From positions 248,001 through 312,000 of the forward strand of contig NZ_JAPDFT010000001.1 in the NCBI RefSeq assembly GCF_025949665.1: 64,000 nucleotides of DNA, in the 5' to 3' direction. Position numbers and translations under genes: made by a program. Source of the stretch: Chryseobacterium viscerum (GTDB lineage Bacteria > Bacteroidota > Bacteroidia > Flavobacteriales > Weeksellaceae). The notes beneath the pieces were generated by a model. The model was given only the letters and a program-made list of their open reading frames with translations, did not search any database and had not been told where the DNA came from. Within the stretch, counting starts at the first letter, position 1. Each line of letters starts with the position of its first letter. Below are positions 41,464 to 50,855 of this stretch, piece after piece.

Positions 41464-43221
41464 ATGAGAAGTTTCTTCAAAAATGTTTTGGCAAATATAG
41501 TAGCAATTGTCATACTTTGCGCTTTATTTTTCATCTTTTTCATCATGATGCTTGTGTTCAGTTCTATGGGAAATGATAAGTCGGTGGCCGTGAAAAAGAA
41601 CTCGGTTCTTACGATTAATTTAAAGACGAATATAATCGATAGTCCTACTGAAGAGCAGATGGGATTGTTTGGTATAGGTGCCCAAAATAAAAGTGTTCTT
41701 TTATATGATGCATTGGAAGCTATCAATAAAGCAAAGACCGATGATAATATTAAAGGGATCAGTATTGAGGCAGATGATCTGAATGCAGGGCTGACTCAGA
41801 TTGATGATCTTAGAAATGCTATTGAAGATTTTAAGAAGAGCGGAAAATTTGTGTATGCTTACGGAAACGGAGTATCACAGTCTGCTTATTATTTAGGATC
41901 TGTTGCTGATAAATATTATCTGCATCCGGCAGGAATGATCGAACTAAAAGGTCTTTCTACAGAAGTTACTTTCTTTAAGGATTTTGCGGATAAATATGGG
42001 ATCGGGATTGAAGTGATCCGTCACGGTAAATTCAAGTCTGCGGTAGAACCTTTTTTAAGAAATGATATTTCTCCTGAAAATAAAGAACAGTTAAGTACTC
42101 TTTTGAATGACCTTTGGAAAAACACCTCCAACAAAATGGCTGCTTCAAGAAAAATTGATACAGCTCAGTTCAGAACGATTACTGACAGTTTATATGGAAT
42201 GATTCCTGAGCAAGGCTTAAAATATAAACTTGCAGATAAACTGATCCAGAAATCAGAATACGAAGATCTTCTTAAGGCGAAGTTAAGTGTTAAAGATAAA
42301 GAAAAGCTGAATAAGATTTCTTTGACAAGCTATATCAATTCTTATGCTGATGAAGATAAATCTGGTGAAAAGATTGCTGTACTTTATGCTTCGGGATCTA
42401 TTAATAATGGAGATGAATACAATGATATTCATTCTGAAAAATATGTGAAGTATATTAAAAAGCTTCAGGAGGATGATAAAGTGAAGGCAGTCGTTTTCAG
42501 AATCAATTCTCCTGGGGGAAGTGCCAATGCTTCAGATGAGATTTTATTTGAATTACAGCAGCTGAAAAAGAAAAAACCATTGGTGGTTTCTTTCGGTGAT
42601 TATGCAGCTTCAGGAGGATATTATGTTGCCATGGCAGCGGATAAAATTTATTCAGAGCCTAATACACTTACCGGTTCTATCGGAGTATTTGGAGTAATGC
42701 CTTATTATAAAGATATTGCAAGCAAAAACGGAATCCGTGCGGATATTGTTGCTACCAATGCCAACTCTATGTATTATTCAGGATTAAATGGAGTGACTCC
42801 TTATGGGGTAAATATGATGACGAGAAGTGTGGAGGGTACTTATAAGAGATTTGTACATTTTGTGACTCAGAACAGAAAGAAAACTTTTGAGCAGATTGAT
42901 AATGTAGGAGGGGGTAGAGTATGGAGCGGAGTTCGTGCCAAAGAGATTGGTTTAGTAGACGAACTTGGTACTTTGAATGATGCTGTGAAATTTGCTGCAC
43001 AAAAAGCAGGATTAAAGTCTTACCAGGTAGATGCTTTTCCTAAGAGAATGTCACCGTTTGAGCAAATCTTCAAGGATCTGAATGAAGAAGACGTTTCTGC
43101 GAGAATTATTAAGAACAAGATTGGTAAATCCAACTATGAGATTCTGCAGCAGATCACAGATAAAAAACTACAGTCTGAGGTGAAGATGGAAATGCCTTAC
43201 CAAATCAGAATCAACAACTAA
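41464..43221 (+). CDS. sppA: Signal peptide peptidase SppA, 67-kDa type
   Basis: Inner-membrane serine protease that degrades cleaved signal peptides. 585 residues: one N-terminal membrane segment (NIVAIVILCALFFIFFIMML), two tandem S49 domains. The catalytic lysine is expected in EVIRHGKFKSAVEPF of the first domain and the serine in GDYAASGGYYVAMAADKIY of the second. AVVFRINSPGGSANASDEI is the oxyanion loop. Divergent from folK, with a strong perfect-palindrome terminator after it. Confidence 0.96.
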   Translation: MRSFFKNVLANIVAIVILCALFFIFFIMMLVFSSMGNDKSVAVKKNSVLTINLKTNIIDSPTEEQMGLFGIGAQNKSVLLYDALEAINKAKTDDNIKGISIEADDLNAGLTQIDDLRNAIEDFKKSGKFVYAYGNGVSQSAYYLGSVADKYYLHPAGMIELKGLSTEVTFFKDFADKYGIGIEVIRHGKFKSAVEPFLRNDISPENKEQLSTLLNDLWKNTSNKMAASRKIDTAQFRTITDSLYGMIPEQGLKYKLADKLIQKSEYEDLLKAKLSVKDKEKLNKISLTSYINSYADEDKSGEKIAVLYASGSINNGDEYNDIHSEKYVKYIKKLQEDDKVKAVVFRINSPGGSANASDEILFELQQLKKKKPLVVSFGDYAASGGYYVAMAADKIYSEPNTLTGSIGVFGVMPYYKDIASKNGIRADIVATNANSMYYSGLNGVTPYGVNMMTRSVEGTYKRFVHFVTQNRKKTFEQIDNVGGGRVWSGVRAKEIGLVDELGTLNDAVKFAAQKAGLKSYQVDAFPKRMSPFEQIFKDLNEEDVSARIIKNKIGKSNYEILQQITDKKLQSEVKMEMPYQIRINN

Positions 43222-43241
43222 CTAAATTTATATTGTATACA

Positions 43242-43285
43242 AAAATCCCGGATCTGAAATTTCAGATCCGGGATTTTATTTTTTT
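43242..43285 (+). terminator. Terminator of sppA, a perfect 36-bp palindrome
   Basis: AAAATCCCGGATCTGAAA (43242-43259) is followed at once by its exact reverse complement (43260-43277), then A and eight Ts. Confidence 0.92.
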
Positions 43286-43297
43286 TATAAGCATTTA

Positions 43298-43558
43298 TCA
43301 GCTTTTCTTGGTAGCCATTCCATAAATCCAGAGAATGATTAAAGCTCCTCCGATTGAAAGAATCCAGCTTCTTGGATTCCAGAATGAAGAAACATCTCCC
43401 CAATGTAGAATGTAAACTCCTATAGCTCCTCCTACAAATGCTCCCAGAATCCCCAGGATAATAGTGATTAGCCATCCTCCTCCCTGAGCTCCAGGCATGA
43501 TCATTTTAGCGATTGCACCTGCAATAAGACCGAATACGATCCATGTTAGTATTCCCAT
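43298..43558 (-). CDS. GlsB/YeaQ/YmgE-family small membrane protein
   Basis: 86 residues, three hydrophobic segments (ILTWIVFGLIAGAIAKMIM, WLITIILGILGAFVGGAIGVYI, WILSIGGALIILWIYGMA) with the GGG after the first segment typical of the transglycosylase-associated family. Members rise in stress; the function is unknown. Single gene, promoter-like TATATTAG 46 bp upstream. A longer frame in another phase over the same bases is a shadow. Confidence 0.9.
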   Translation of the reverse strand: MGILTWIVFGLIAGAIAKMIMPGAQGGGWLITIILGILGAFVGGAIGVYILHWGDVSSFWNPRSWILSIGGALIILWIYGMATKKS

Positions 43559-43631
43559 AGTTGCAAATTTTTTTTAATTGTTAATATTTAAAATTGATTT
43601 GTTGCTAATATAAGGGAAAACATGATATAAA

Positions 43632-44585
43632 TCATCTTTTCTTGAAGAATGAGTCTACAAATTCCGTACCATTAAAAAGCTGTAAATCCTGCATTTTTTC
43701 GCCTACACCAATATATTTAACTGGAATCTGGAACTGGTCAGAGATACCAATTACAACTCCTCCTTTTGCTGTTCCATCTAGTTTTGTAACGGCTAAAGCA
43801 TTTACTTCCGTTGCAGCTGTAAACTGTTTTGCCTGTTCAAAGGCATTCTGTCCGGTAGAACCGTCTAAAACCAACAGGATCTCGTGAGGAGCATCAGGAA
43901 TAACTTTTTGCATTACTCTTTTGATCTTAGAAAGTTCATTCATCAGGTTGATCTTGTTGTGAAGTCTTCCTGCTGTATCAATGATGACAACGTCTGCATT
44001 TTGGGCTACAGCACTTTGTACAGTATCAAATGCTACGGAAGCAGGATCAGATCCCATTTCCTGTTTTACGATAGGAACACCCACTCTTTCGCTCCAGATC
44101 ACAAGTTGGTCTACTGCAGCAGCTCTGAAGGTGTCTGCAGCTCCGAGAACTACTTTTTTACCCTCTGATTTAAACTGGTGAGCCAGTTTTCCTATTGTTG
44201 TTGTTTTTCCCACTCCATTCACTCCTACAACCATGATGACATAAGGTTTTTTGGAGGTGTCAATATTTCCTGTATTGGCATGAGGATTTTCAAGCAATAG
44301 CCCTGAAATCTCATCACGAAGAATTTTATCCAGCTCGTTTACGCTTACATATTTGTCTCTGGCAACACGTTCTTCAATTCTTCCTATGATTTTGATAGTG
44401 GTGGAGGCACCTACATCGGATGCAATCAGTATTTCTTCCAGATCATCCAGTACTTCATCATCTACTTTGCTTTTACCGACTACGGCTTTCGTCATTTTTT
44501 CAAAGAATCCCTGGCTGGATTTTTCCAATCCTTTGTCTAAGGTTTCTTTTTCTTCCTTTTTGAAAATATTTTTAAACCAACTCAT
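43632..44585 (-). CDS. ftsY: Signal recognition particle receptor FtsY
   Basis: 317 residues. NG domain only, with a very short N-terminal part (no long acidic A domain). P-loop GVNGVGKTT at 121-129, DTFRAAAVDQL, DTAGRLHNK and TKLDGTAKGG are the SRP GTPase motifs. It takes ribosome-SRP complexes to the inner membrane. It lies 15 bp after the exported RidA gene, on the same strand as the DUF4295-L33-L28 genes, near which it is often found in Flavobacteriia. Confidence 0.97.
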   Translation of the reverse strand: MSWFKNIFKKEEKETLDKGLEKSSQGFFEKMTKAVVGKSKVDDEVLDDLEEILIASDVGASTTIKIIGRIEERVARDKYVSVNELDKILRDEISGLLLENPHANTGNIDTSKKPYVIMVVGVNGVGKTTTIGKLAHQFKSEGKKVVLGAADTFRAAAVDQLVIWSERVGVPIVKQEMGSDPASVAFDTVQSAVAQNADVVIIDTAGRLHNKINLMNELSKIKRVMQKVIPDAPHEILLVLDGSTGQNAFEQAKQFTAATEVNALAVTKLDGTAKGGVVIGISDQFQIPVKYIGVGEKMQDLQLFNGTEFVDSFFKKR

Positions 44586-44600
44586 AGTTTTAGTTTATTC

Positions 44601-45068
44601 TTATTTATTTTTAATCACTGCTGTAGCTTCTATTTCTATAAGCACATCATCTCTGAAAAGCCTGCTCACTTCTACAAGGCTGCTTACAGGAGGGTTTTGA
44701 AGATTGACATACAAATCCCTGACTTTTCTGAAATCAGGTGTTTTTTTGATGTCTGTTGTAAAGATTCCCAGTTTGATAATATCTTTTCCTGTTCCTCCAT
44801 ATTCTTTCAGGATGTTTTCAATATTTTTGAAAACCTGATGCGTCTGTTCCTCTATAGTATTTCCCAGAAGATTACCTTCCGGGTCCAGAGGTACCTGTCC
44901 GGATAATAAAATCATTTTAGAACTCCCGCAGTCAATACTTACTGACTGTGAAAGGCCTTTTATGCTGAAGACTTTTGGCGAACTTTTATATTCTACAGGA
45001 CTCATTGTTTTCTGACTGAATGAAAATAGAAAAGTTACTGTGCAGGCCAGAACAAGTATCTTTTTCAT
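44601..45068 (-). CDS. RidA-family protein with a signal peptide
   Basis: 155 residues, YjgF/YER057c/UK114 fold. MILLSGQVPLDPEGNLLGNTIEEQTHQVFKNI-like core and SLVEVSRLFRDDVLIEIEATAVI, with the arginine that in RidA binds the imine substrate. Unlike cytosolic RidA it starts with MKKILVLACTVTFLFSFSQ, so it should be exported. Deamination of enamines outside the cytoplasm is unexpected; the real substrate is unknown. Own -7 box 26 bp upstream; followed by ftsY. Confidence 0.9.
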   Translation of the reverse strand: MKKILVLACTVTFLFSFSQKTMSPVEYKSSPKVFSIKGLSQSVSIDCGSSKMILLSGQVPLDPEGNLLGNTIEEQTHQVFKNIENILKEYGGTGKDIIKLGIFTTDIKKTPDFRKVRDLYVNLQNPPVSSLVEVSRLFRDDVLIEIEATAVIKNK

Positions 45069-45094
45069 ACTTTACTGATTAATAATCTGGTGCA

Positions 45095-45102
45095 CAAAGA
45101 TA
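45095..45102 (-). promoter_or_regulatory. -7 box of the ridA-ftsY unit
   Basis: CAAAGATA reads TATCTTTG on the - strand, full consensus, 26 bp before the RidA start and only 2 bp downstream of the terminator of the preceding genes. Confidence 0.6.
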
Positions 45103-45104
45103 AC

Positions 45105-45136
45105 AAAAAAACTACCCAAAATATGAGTAGTTTTTT
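45105..45136 (-). terminator. Terminator of the rpmB-rpmG-DUF4295 operon
   Basis: On the - strand AAAAAACTAC (45136-45127), loop, GTAGTTTTTTT (45115-45105). It lies 22 bp after the DUF4295 stop. Confidence 0.8.
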
Positions 45137-45157
45137 ATATTGTAAACAAAGTACTGA

Positions 45158-45310
45158 TTATTTTTTCAAATAACCGTCTACTTCGTCAGCATTCATTACT
45201 TTTTCTTCGAAAACGTAAGCTCCTGATTTAGAAGACTTAACCATTTTCACCACTTTCGTCATTTTCTTAGACTGACCGCTTTGTAGGGTTGCTACTACTT
45301 TCTTTGCCAT
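45158..45310 (-). CDS. DUF4295 small basic protein
   Basis: 50 residues, read from ATG 45310 to TAA 45158-45160: it begins MAKKVVATLQSGQSKKMTKV and ends DEVDGYLKK. It matches DUF4295, a short basic family found in Bacteroidota right after rpmG; some members are seen as ribosome-associated, but the function is not settled. Third gene of rpmB-rpmG-DUF4295; 20 bp after rpmG. Confidence 0.9.
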   Translation of the reverse strand: MAKKVVATLQSGQSKKMTKVVKMVKSSKSGAYVFEEKVMNADEVDGYLKK

Positions 45311-45330
45311 GGTAAGTTATTATTTATAAA

Positions 45331-45513
45331 TTACTTAATTTCTTTGTGAAGGGTAGATCTCTTAAGAACAGGATTGTATTTTTTCAATTCCAATCTCTCT
45401 GTAGTGTTCTTTTTATTTTTTGTAGAAATGTATCTAGACATTCCTGGCATACCGCTTTCTTTGTGCTCTGTACATTCAAGGATTACTTGAACTCTATTTC
45501 CTTTTTTTGCCAT
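45331..45513 (-). CDS. rpmG: 50S ribosomal protein L33
   Basis: 60 residues, [17 protein letters not shown] at the start and [38 protein letters not shown] end, the L33 core. It has a single cysteine and no CxxC pairs, so it is the zinc-free (C-) form. 6 bp after rpmB. Confidence 0.97.
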   Translation of the reverse strand: MAKKGNRVQVILECTEHKESGMPGMSRYISTKNKKNTTERLELKKYNPVLKRSTLHKEIK

Positions 45514-45519
45514 GATTTA

Positions 45520-45762
45520 TTAATTCTTTTTAATCAATCCGTTTCTAGTAGCTCTTTCAATAGCTTCCTCGATTCCAATCTTGTTAATCACTCTCAATCC
45601 ATGAGCTGATACTTTCAGTGTTACGTGCTTATCTTGCTCTGGAAGGTAAAACTTCTTCTCTAATAAGTTAATTTCAAAACGACGCTTCGTTTTGTTATTA
45701 GCGTGAGAAACGTTGTTACCAACCATTGCACGCTTTCCTGTTATTTGGCAAATTCTTGACAT
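45520..45762 (-). CDS. rpmB: 50S ribosomal protein L28
   Basis: 80 residues, [29 protein letters not shown] is the L28 signature region (split: [28 protein letters not shown]). One cysteine only, so zinc-free. First gene of rpmB-rpmG-DUF4295. Upstream is a 243-bp AT-rich gap in which no other signal is clear. Confidence 0.97.
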   Translation of the reverse strand: MSRICQITGKRAMVGNNVSHANNKTKRRFEINLLEKKFYLPEQDKHVTLKVSAHGLRVINKIGIEEAIERATRNGLIKKN

Positions 45763-46005
45763 ATCTCGATGTTCTTATTTGTATAATATTTGAGAGTGCA
45801 AAATAACGAAGAATTTTTTAGATAGACAAATCTTTTAGAAAATATTTGCAAATAAGTGACTGATTAATAATCATGAATTTTTAAAATAGTAGAATCCTTG
45901 GGATACAGCAGATAATGGGTGCTGATATATTTCATACAGGCTTTTTTTAAAGCTCAGAATTTAATATTCCATCTTTGTTTTTAATTAATCTAAATAAAAA
46001 CAACT

Positions 46006-47715
46006 ATGAAGAGGATTTATATTTTATTGTCTATGTTGCCTGTGGGCCTGATGGCTCAGAATTTTACTGAGGTACAGACCAGCATGAATAATTTTTATTA
46101 TTCTGCGGCAGACATTGCAGATATAGACAACAATGGGACAATGGATATCGTGCTCAATGGAGCCATAGATTCTGATGGTGACGGAAATGTAGATAGTACT
46201 TATAATGAAGTGTATCAGAATAATGGAACAACATTATTACCATATGCAGGACTGGGGGCTGATGTGACCCATCTTGGAGATATTAAATTCATTGATTATA
46301 ATAATGACGGGCTTATGGATATTATTTCCACAGGGCTCAGCTATATGGATGTTGTGAACTATAAACAATACCGGTTCAAAAATACAGGAACAGGGTTTGT
46401 AAAAGATGCTGAACTTCCGGGGAAAATTTATGGATCAGTAGAAGTTTTTGATTTTAATCACGATGGAAAATCTGATTATGCTATTAACGGAACTCAATAT
46501 GGCCATGGGGGAGGTTTTGGAAATACATTGGATTATTATAAAAATACGGGTGCTGGTTTTGATGTGACAGCAAACTGGGTTGACGGAACTCAAAACGGAA
46601 GCTTTAAAGTAGTAGATCTTAATAATGACAACCTTTTGGATCTTGTGATTATTGGGTCAGATATTAATGGGGCTCCGGTTTCTAAAGTATATATGAATCA
46701 GGCAGGCATTCTTACTCCAACGCAGGATCTAGCTCCTGTAGCTGTTGGGAAAATAGATTTTGCCGACTTTAATGCAGACGGATTTCAGGATGTTGTAGTG
46801 ATTGGAAGAGATGGAAATGATGACGGATATTTTGCGGTTCTGATGAACGATGGTACAGGTAATCTGACCCCTCAAACAATTACCGGAACTGATATTTCAG
46901 ATATTTCACTGAGTGTTGGTGACCTTAATAATGATGGGTATTACGACTTCATTATTTCAGGAAATGAAAACTATAATGCTGTTGTGAAAACCTATATCTA
47001 TGATGTTTCCAATAATAATTTTAATGAAGGAACATTAACGGGTATAAGTGCACTGGGAGGTCCGGGGCTGATTAATCTATTTGATTTTAATAATGACCGC
47101 CATCTGGATATCTTATTGGGCGGCTTCGACTGGGCGGCTTCTGATCTGCCTTCATTAACTAAGATATTTAAAAATAATTCTACTGCTGAAAACGCAAAGC
47201 CTACACCGCCAACTCAACTGAACATGACCAAAAACGGAAACCGTTTTAATTTTACATGGAGCGGTGCTTCAGATGATAAAACTCCGGTGAGTGCATTACG
47301 TTATGAAATTACAGTAGGATCTGCACAGGGAGCTCATGATATTGCCAAATATGTAGTAACAACACCATCATGGTTTCTGGATCTTGATCCGGCCATTCAG
47401 AATGTGTATTGGAGTGTGAAATCTATTGATGCTTCAAAAGTCTATTCTGACGCTTCTGTACAAAGTGTGCTGGGGACAGCAGAAATTAAATCTGATAAAA
47501 AAGTTATCATCTATCCGAATCCTGTATCCGATAAAGTTTATATCAAAGGGGAAAAAGTTTCAGAAGCTGAAATGTATTCTATGGATGGAAAAAAACTGAA
47601 TATCAATGTGAATGGAGATCAGTCTATTGATGTATCCCATTTACCTAAAGGAGTCTATTTATTAAAACTGAAGATAAAAAACGAAATAACCACAAGGAAG
47701 CTTACGATTAAATAA
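46006..47715 (+). CDS. FG-GAP/VCBS repeat protein with T9SS sorting domain
   Basis: 569 residues. Signal peptide MKRIYILLSMLPVGLMAQ. About seven beta-propeller repeats with Asp-rich calcium loops (DIDNNGTMDIVLNG, DYNNDGLMDIIS, DFNHDGKSDYAING, DLNNDNLLDLVI, DFNADGFQDVVV, DLNNDGYYDFIIS, DFNNDRHLDILLGG). Then a fibronectin type III-like part (TPPTQLNMTKNGNRFNFTWSG) and a T9SS type A sorting domain (IYPNPVSDKVYIKG...KLTIK). A secreted or surface-bound protein, probably adhesive or binding; ligand unknown. Confidence 0.93.
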   Translation: MKRIYILLSMLPVGLMAQNFTEVQTSMNNFYYSAADIADIDNNGTMDIVLNGAIDSDGDGNVDSTYNEVYQNNGTTLLPYAGLGADVTHLGDIKFIDYNNDGLMDIISTGLSYMDVVNYKQYRFKNTGTGFVKDAELPGKIYGSVEVFDFNHDGKSDYAINGTQYGHGGGFGNTLDYYKNTGAGFDVTANWVDGTQNGSFKVVDLNNDNLLDLVIIGSDINGAPVSKVYMNQAGILTPTQDLAPVAVGKIDFADFNADGFQDVVVIGRDGNDDGYFAVLMNDGTGNLTPQTITGTDISDISLSVGDLNNDGYYDFIISGNENYNAVVKTYIYDVSNNNFNEGTLTGISALGGPGLINLFDFNNDRHLDILLGGFDWAASDLPSLTKIFKNNSTAENAKPTPPTQLNMTKNGNRFNFTWSGASDDKTPVSALRYEITVGSAQGAHDIAKYVVTTPSWFLDLDPAIQNVYWSVKSIDASKVYSDASVQSVLGTAEIKSDKKVIIYPNPVSDKVYIKGEKVSEAEMYSMDGKKLNINVNGDQSIDVSHLPKGVYLLKLKIKNEITTRKLTIK

Positions 47716-47741
47716 TTGAATCAATTCTATCTTCTATCAAT

Positions 47742-47779
47742 GAGAAAAGCCAGACGTCCAGCTGGCTTTTCTCTTTTTT
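47742..47779 (+). terminator. Terminator of the FG-GAP gene
   Basis: GAGAAAAGCCAG (47742-47753) and CTGGCTTTTCTC (47762-47773), then TTTTTT. Further on, 47827-47885 repeats TTGTGCAA-like words and is otherwise empty. Confidence 0.9.
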
Positions 47780-47889
47780 ATAGAATTAAAATCTGCATAA
47801 TAGGTAAGAAAATTCAGCATTCGCAAATCTTATTGATCATGCCGGTTCTGTGTTATTTGTGCAAAAATTTGTGCAATTTGTGTTTAGTA

Positions 47890-49524
47890 TTAAGCTTTCT
47901 TCGTTTTCTTTTTGAACCATTCAATCAGATAATAGAATAATAAAAAGCCCAATGCAAATATGGAAAACCTCGAAAGAAGATCACCCGCTCTGGTATAAAA
48001 TGTCATGGTGTCATACAGGTTCACTTTGGCAAATAAAGCTGTTTTGTCTCCGTAGAAAGTATCAGCAGTAATTTCTCCTTTAGCATTGATGTGGGCAGAA
48101 ATTCCACTGTTAGCAGCACGGGCAATCTCTCTTCTGGTTTCAATGGCTCTAAGCTTAGCATAAGACAAAAGCTGTTTATGCCCTTCTGTAACACCCCACC
48201 AGGAGTCATTGGTCATAATGGCTAAGAAATTAGCTCCTTTTTTTACATAATCTGTTACAAACTCACCATAGATACTTTCATAGCAGATGATAGGTGCCAG
48301 TTTCCCTTTGTTATAAGGATTTGAAAAGGCAACTCTTTCTTTATCTGTTCCCAAGGACGCCACAGTACCACCCAGGTTGAGCATGGCATCTCCTAAAAGT
48401 GGTTTTAAAACATTCATATAAGGAAATATTTCAACACCCGGTACCAATTTCCCTTTGTGGTAAGCCTGTACTTTTTGGTTAGGAACCAATTGAATCGCTG
48501 TATTATAACTGCTTACCCAAACACCACTATTGATCTGATACGCTTCTTTAGGTAAATCAGCCGGATTATAAAAAAAACGGTGTGAAGAAATTCCGGTTGC
48601 AAAAACAGATCCCGGATGATTGGATAAAAATCCTTTGATATTGTTGAGAAGTAAACTCTTTTCAAAAGCTGTTTCAGAAATAGATCCTCTGCCGGGAAGA
48701 GCTGTTTCCGGAGCAATATAATAATCAATTTTGCCTGTTGAATTTTTTTCAGCAAGCGCCAGTAAGTCCTGCTCAATGGTAAGGCTGTCTTTTGAATATT
48801 TTTCGGCATAAGGATCAAGATCCGGCTGCAGCATCAAAACGCTCACCTGTCCGGCTGGCTTTTCATCAAAATTATTGTATTTAATCACTGAAATAATCAT
48901 TGGAAGAACAATTAAAGCTCCAACAATGGCAGAATTTTTAATCAGGTCTTTTCTCTTTCTGCCAGCTTCCCAGGTTCTTACTGTATAAAAAATCAGAACA
49001 TTGGTCAGAAGTATCCAGAAGCTTCCTCCGGTAGCTCCTAATGTGTCATACCACTGGATAAGTTTGGGGTAATCGGCGAATACATTCCCAAGGTTAAGCC
49101 ACGGCCATGTAAGCTCCCATCCCAAATGGAATTTTTCAAAACTCATCCAGATCGCGATCAGGAATCCCAGTCCCCAATAGGTTCCCTGGGCATTTTTGTA
49201 CCAGTGATAGCATTGGAATACTAAAGAATATAAAAGAGAATTGACCAATACGGGAAATACAACAGCCATCAGAGAATGGCTTCCGTCAGGATTCTTTGAG
49301 CCGTACAGCCATCCCGTGGTTACAATATTCCAGATCACAAAACATAGATAAGACAATCCGAAGACGACCCAGCTTTTCCTTTTGTAATCTGAAAACTTTG
49401 AAACTCCGTGTTCCATCATCAGAAGCGGAACAAGGGCAAAGAATATAAAAAACGGAACTCCATAAGTTGGCCATGAAACCGACAGCAGCATTGCTGAAAT
49501 AAGTGTAAGTAGAACGTATTTCAT
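47890..49524 (-). CDS. lnt: Apolipoprotein N-acyltransferase
   Basis: Adds the third acyl chain to lipoproteins at the periplasmic face of the inner membrane. 544 residues with about seven membrane segments in the first 200 and a last one near the C-terminus. Nitrilase domain with the triad in APETALPG (Glu), YHKGKLVPGVE (Lys) and ICYESIYGEFV (Cys). Substrates abound in this window (six or more lipoproteins). Own TAAATTTG promoter 17 bp upstream. Confidence 0.95.
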   Translation of the reverse strand: MKYVLLTLISAMLLSVSWPTYGVPFFIFFALVPLLMMEHGVSKFSDYKRKSWVVFGLSYLCFVIWNIVTTGWLYGSKNPDGSHSLMAVVFPVLVNSLLYSLVFQCYHWYKNAQGTYWGLGFLIAIWMSFEKFHLGWELTWPWLNLGNVFADYPKLIQWYDTLGATGGSFWILLTNVLIFYTVRTWEAGRKRKDLIKNSAIVGALIVLPMIISVIKYNNFDEKPAGQVSVLMLQPDLDPYAEKYSKDSLTIEQDLLALAEKNSTGKIDYYIAPETALPGRGSISETAFEKSLLLNNIKGFLSNHPGSVFATGISSHRFFYNPADLPKEAYQINSGVWVSSYNTAIQLVPNQKVQAYHKGKLVPGVEIFPYMNVLKPLLGDAMLNLGGTVASLGTDKERVAFSNPYNKGKLAPIICYESIYGEFVTDYVKKGANFLAIMTNDSWWGVTEGHKQLLSYAKLRAIETRREIARAANSGISAHINAKGEITADTFYGDKTALFAKVNLYDTMTFYTRAGDLLSRFSIFALGFLLFYYLIEWFKKKTKKA

Positions 49525-49541
49525 TAAATTATTTTAATACA

Positions 49542-49549
49542 CAAATTTA
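49542..49549 (-). promoter_or_regulatory. -7 box of lnt
   Basis: CAAATTTA reads TAAATTTG on the - strand, full consensus, 17 bp before the ATG. Confidence 0.6.
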
Positions 49550-49565
49550 ATGTTTTTGAAATGAA

Positions 49566-49573
49566 TATATTAG
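49566..49573 (+). promoter_or_regulatory. Candidate -7 box of the VanZ-like gene
   Basis: TATATTAG, one mismatch from TAnnTTTG, ends 7 bp before the ATG at 49581; a leaderless or near-leaderless start. Confidence 0.4.
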
Positions 49574-49580
49574 CAGTTCA

Positions 49581-49994
49581 ATGTTAAAGAAAATATATAA
49601 AATCATTATTATTCCGTATACTTTGTTTCTGCTTTACCTGATGTTTTTGGGAATGGGCAGGTTTCAGTATGAAGAAAATCTCCTTACTTTGGAACCCGTT
49701 TTTTCTACAATAAAATTTATTCAGGGTCCAAACAGGACGATAGATATTGTTACCATTGTCTTAGGAAATATTATTATGTTTATTCCTTTTGGATTTTTGG
49801 GCTGGATTTTTCCCGACCTGAGAAAACTAAAGCCATTACTATTTAGTTTTATCTCGTGTATCATCATTGTTGAGGCCCTTCAATACTTTACAAGAATGGG
49901 AATATTTGAGGTAGACGATATCATCCTGAATACTTTTGGAGTGTATCTGGGATGGGAGTTTTGCAGAATGATTGAAAAAAGAGTTACTTATTAA
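49581..49994 (+). CDS. VanZ-family membrane protein
   Basis: 137 residues, four hydrophobic segments: IIIIPYTLFLLYLMFLGMG, IVTIVLGNIIMFIPFGFLGWIF, LKPLLFSFISCIIIVEALQ and a weak last one. NIIMFIPFGFLG and EALQYFTRMGIFEVDDIILNTFG are the VanZ-like signature. Some VanZ proteins give low-level teicoplanin resistance; most are of unknown role. Its 3' end overlaps that of convergent proC by 11 bp. Confidence 0.88.
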   Translation: MLKKIYKIIIIPYTLFLLYLMFLGMGRFQYEENLLTLEPVFSTIKFIQGPNRTIDIVTIVLGNIIMFIPFGFLGWIFPDLRKLKPLLFSFISCIIIVEALQYFTRMGIFEVDDIILNTFGVYLGWEFCRMIEKRVTY

Positions 49995-50787
49995 GTTCCT
50001 TAGCGCGTTTTTCGGCGTTCAGAATTCCCTGTTTCAGAATTTCTTTGAAACTGTTGTCTTCAAATGTTTTTAAAGCAGCCTCTGTCGTTCCGCCTTTGGA
50101 TGCAACATCTTTAATCAGTTCCTCAAGATTTTTTTCTGAATTATTGATCAAATGATAAGCTCCCAGCATCGTCTGTTTTACAAAAAGTTTGGAGAGGTTT
50201 TCTTCAATTCCCATTTCAATTCCGGCCTTAATCATTGCATCAATGATGTAATAGAAATAAGCAGGACCACTTCCTGAAAGTGCTGTAACACCGTCCAGAA
50301 GCTCTTCTTCTTCCAGATAAACTGATCTTCCCGTGCTGTTCAGTAATCTTTCTATATTGATTAACTGGCTGAAAGAAATTCCGTTTGCAGCGGTATATCC
50401 CGTGATTCCCATTCCCAGAAGAGTAGGGGAATTCGGCATTGCTCTTACAACAAGCGGATGATTCAGTAATTTCTGAATCTTTTCAATATTAATTCCGGCC
50501 ATGATGGATAAAACCATCTGGTTTTCTTTAAAAGTGAATTGGATATTTTGGGCAACCGAATGAAAATCCTGAGGTTTTACAGCTATGATGATCAAATCCG
50601 CATCGAGTTCCTTTACTTCTTCAAAGGTGGAAATTTTAGACTTGGGGAATTCTTCAGCTATTTTGGATATTTTTTCCTGATTTCTGATGATAAGATGCAG
50701 ATGTTCAGGTTTGATCAGTTCATATTTTAAAAATGATTTTGAGAAAGAAAGTCCCATATTTCCGGCTCCAAGAATAGCTATTTTCAT
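49984..50787 (-). CDS. proC: Pyrroline-5-carboxylate reductase
   Basis: Last step of proline synthesis. 267 residues, normal length. KIAILGAGNMGLSFSKSF is the NAD(P)H site; AVKPQDF, VRAMPNSPTLLGMGITGY and VTALSGSGPAYFYYIIDAMI, with GGTTEAAL near the end, are family motifs. Single gene; a TATTTTAG box lies 20 bp upstream. Overlaps the VanZ-like gene tail to tail by 11 bp. Confidence 0.97.
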   Translation of the reverse strand: MKIAILGAGNMGLSFSKSFLKYELIKPEHLHLIIRNQEKISKIAEEFPKSKISTFEEVKELDADLIIIAVKPQDFHSVAQNIQFTFKENQMVLSIMAGINIEKIQKLLNHPLVVRAMPNSPTLLGMGITGYTAANGISFSQLINIERLLNSTGRSVYLEEEELLDGVTALSGSGPAYFYYIIDAMIKAGIEMGIEENLSKLFVKQTMLGAYHLINNSEKNLEELIKDVASKGGTTEAALKTFEDNSFKEILKQGILNAEKRAKELNK

Positions 50788-50855
50788 CGTGAATTGTAAT
50801 TTTTAAGCTAAAATAATGATTTTTTGGAATGCAGGAATAACTTGTAAGGAGTTAT

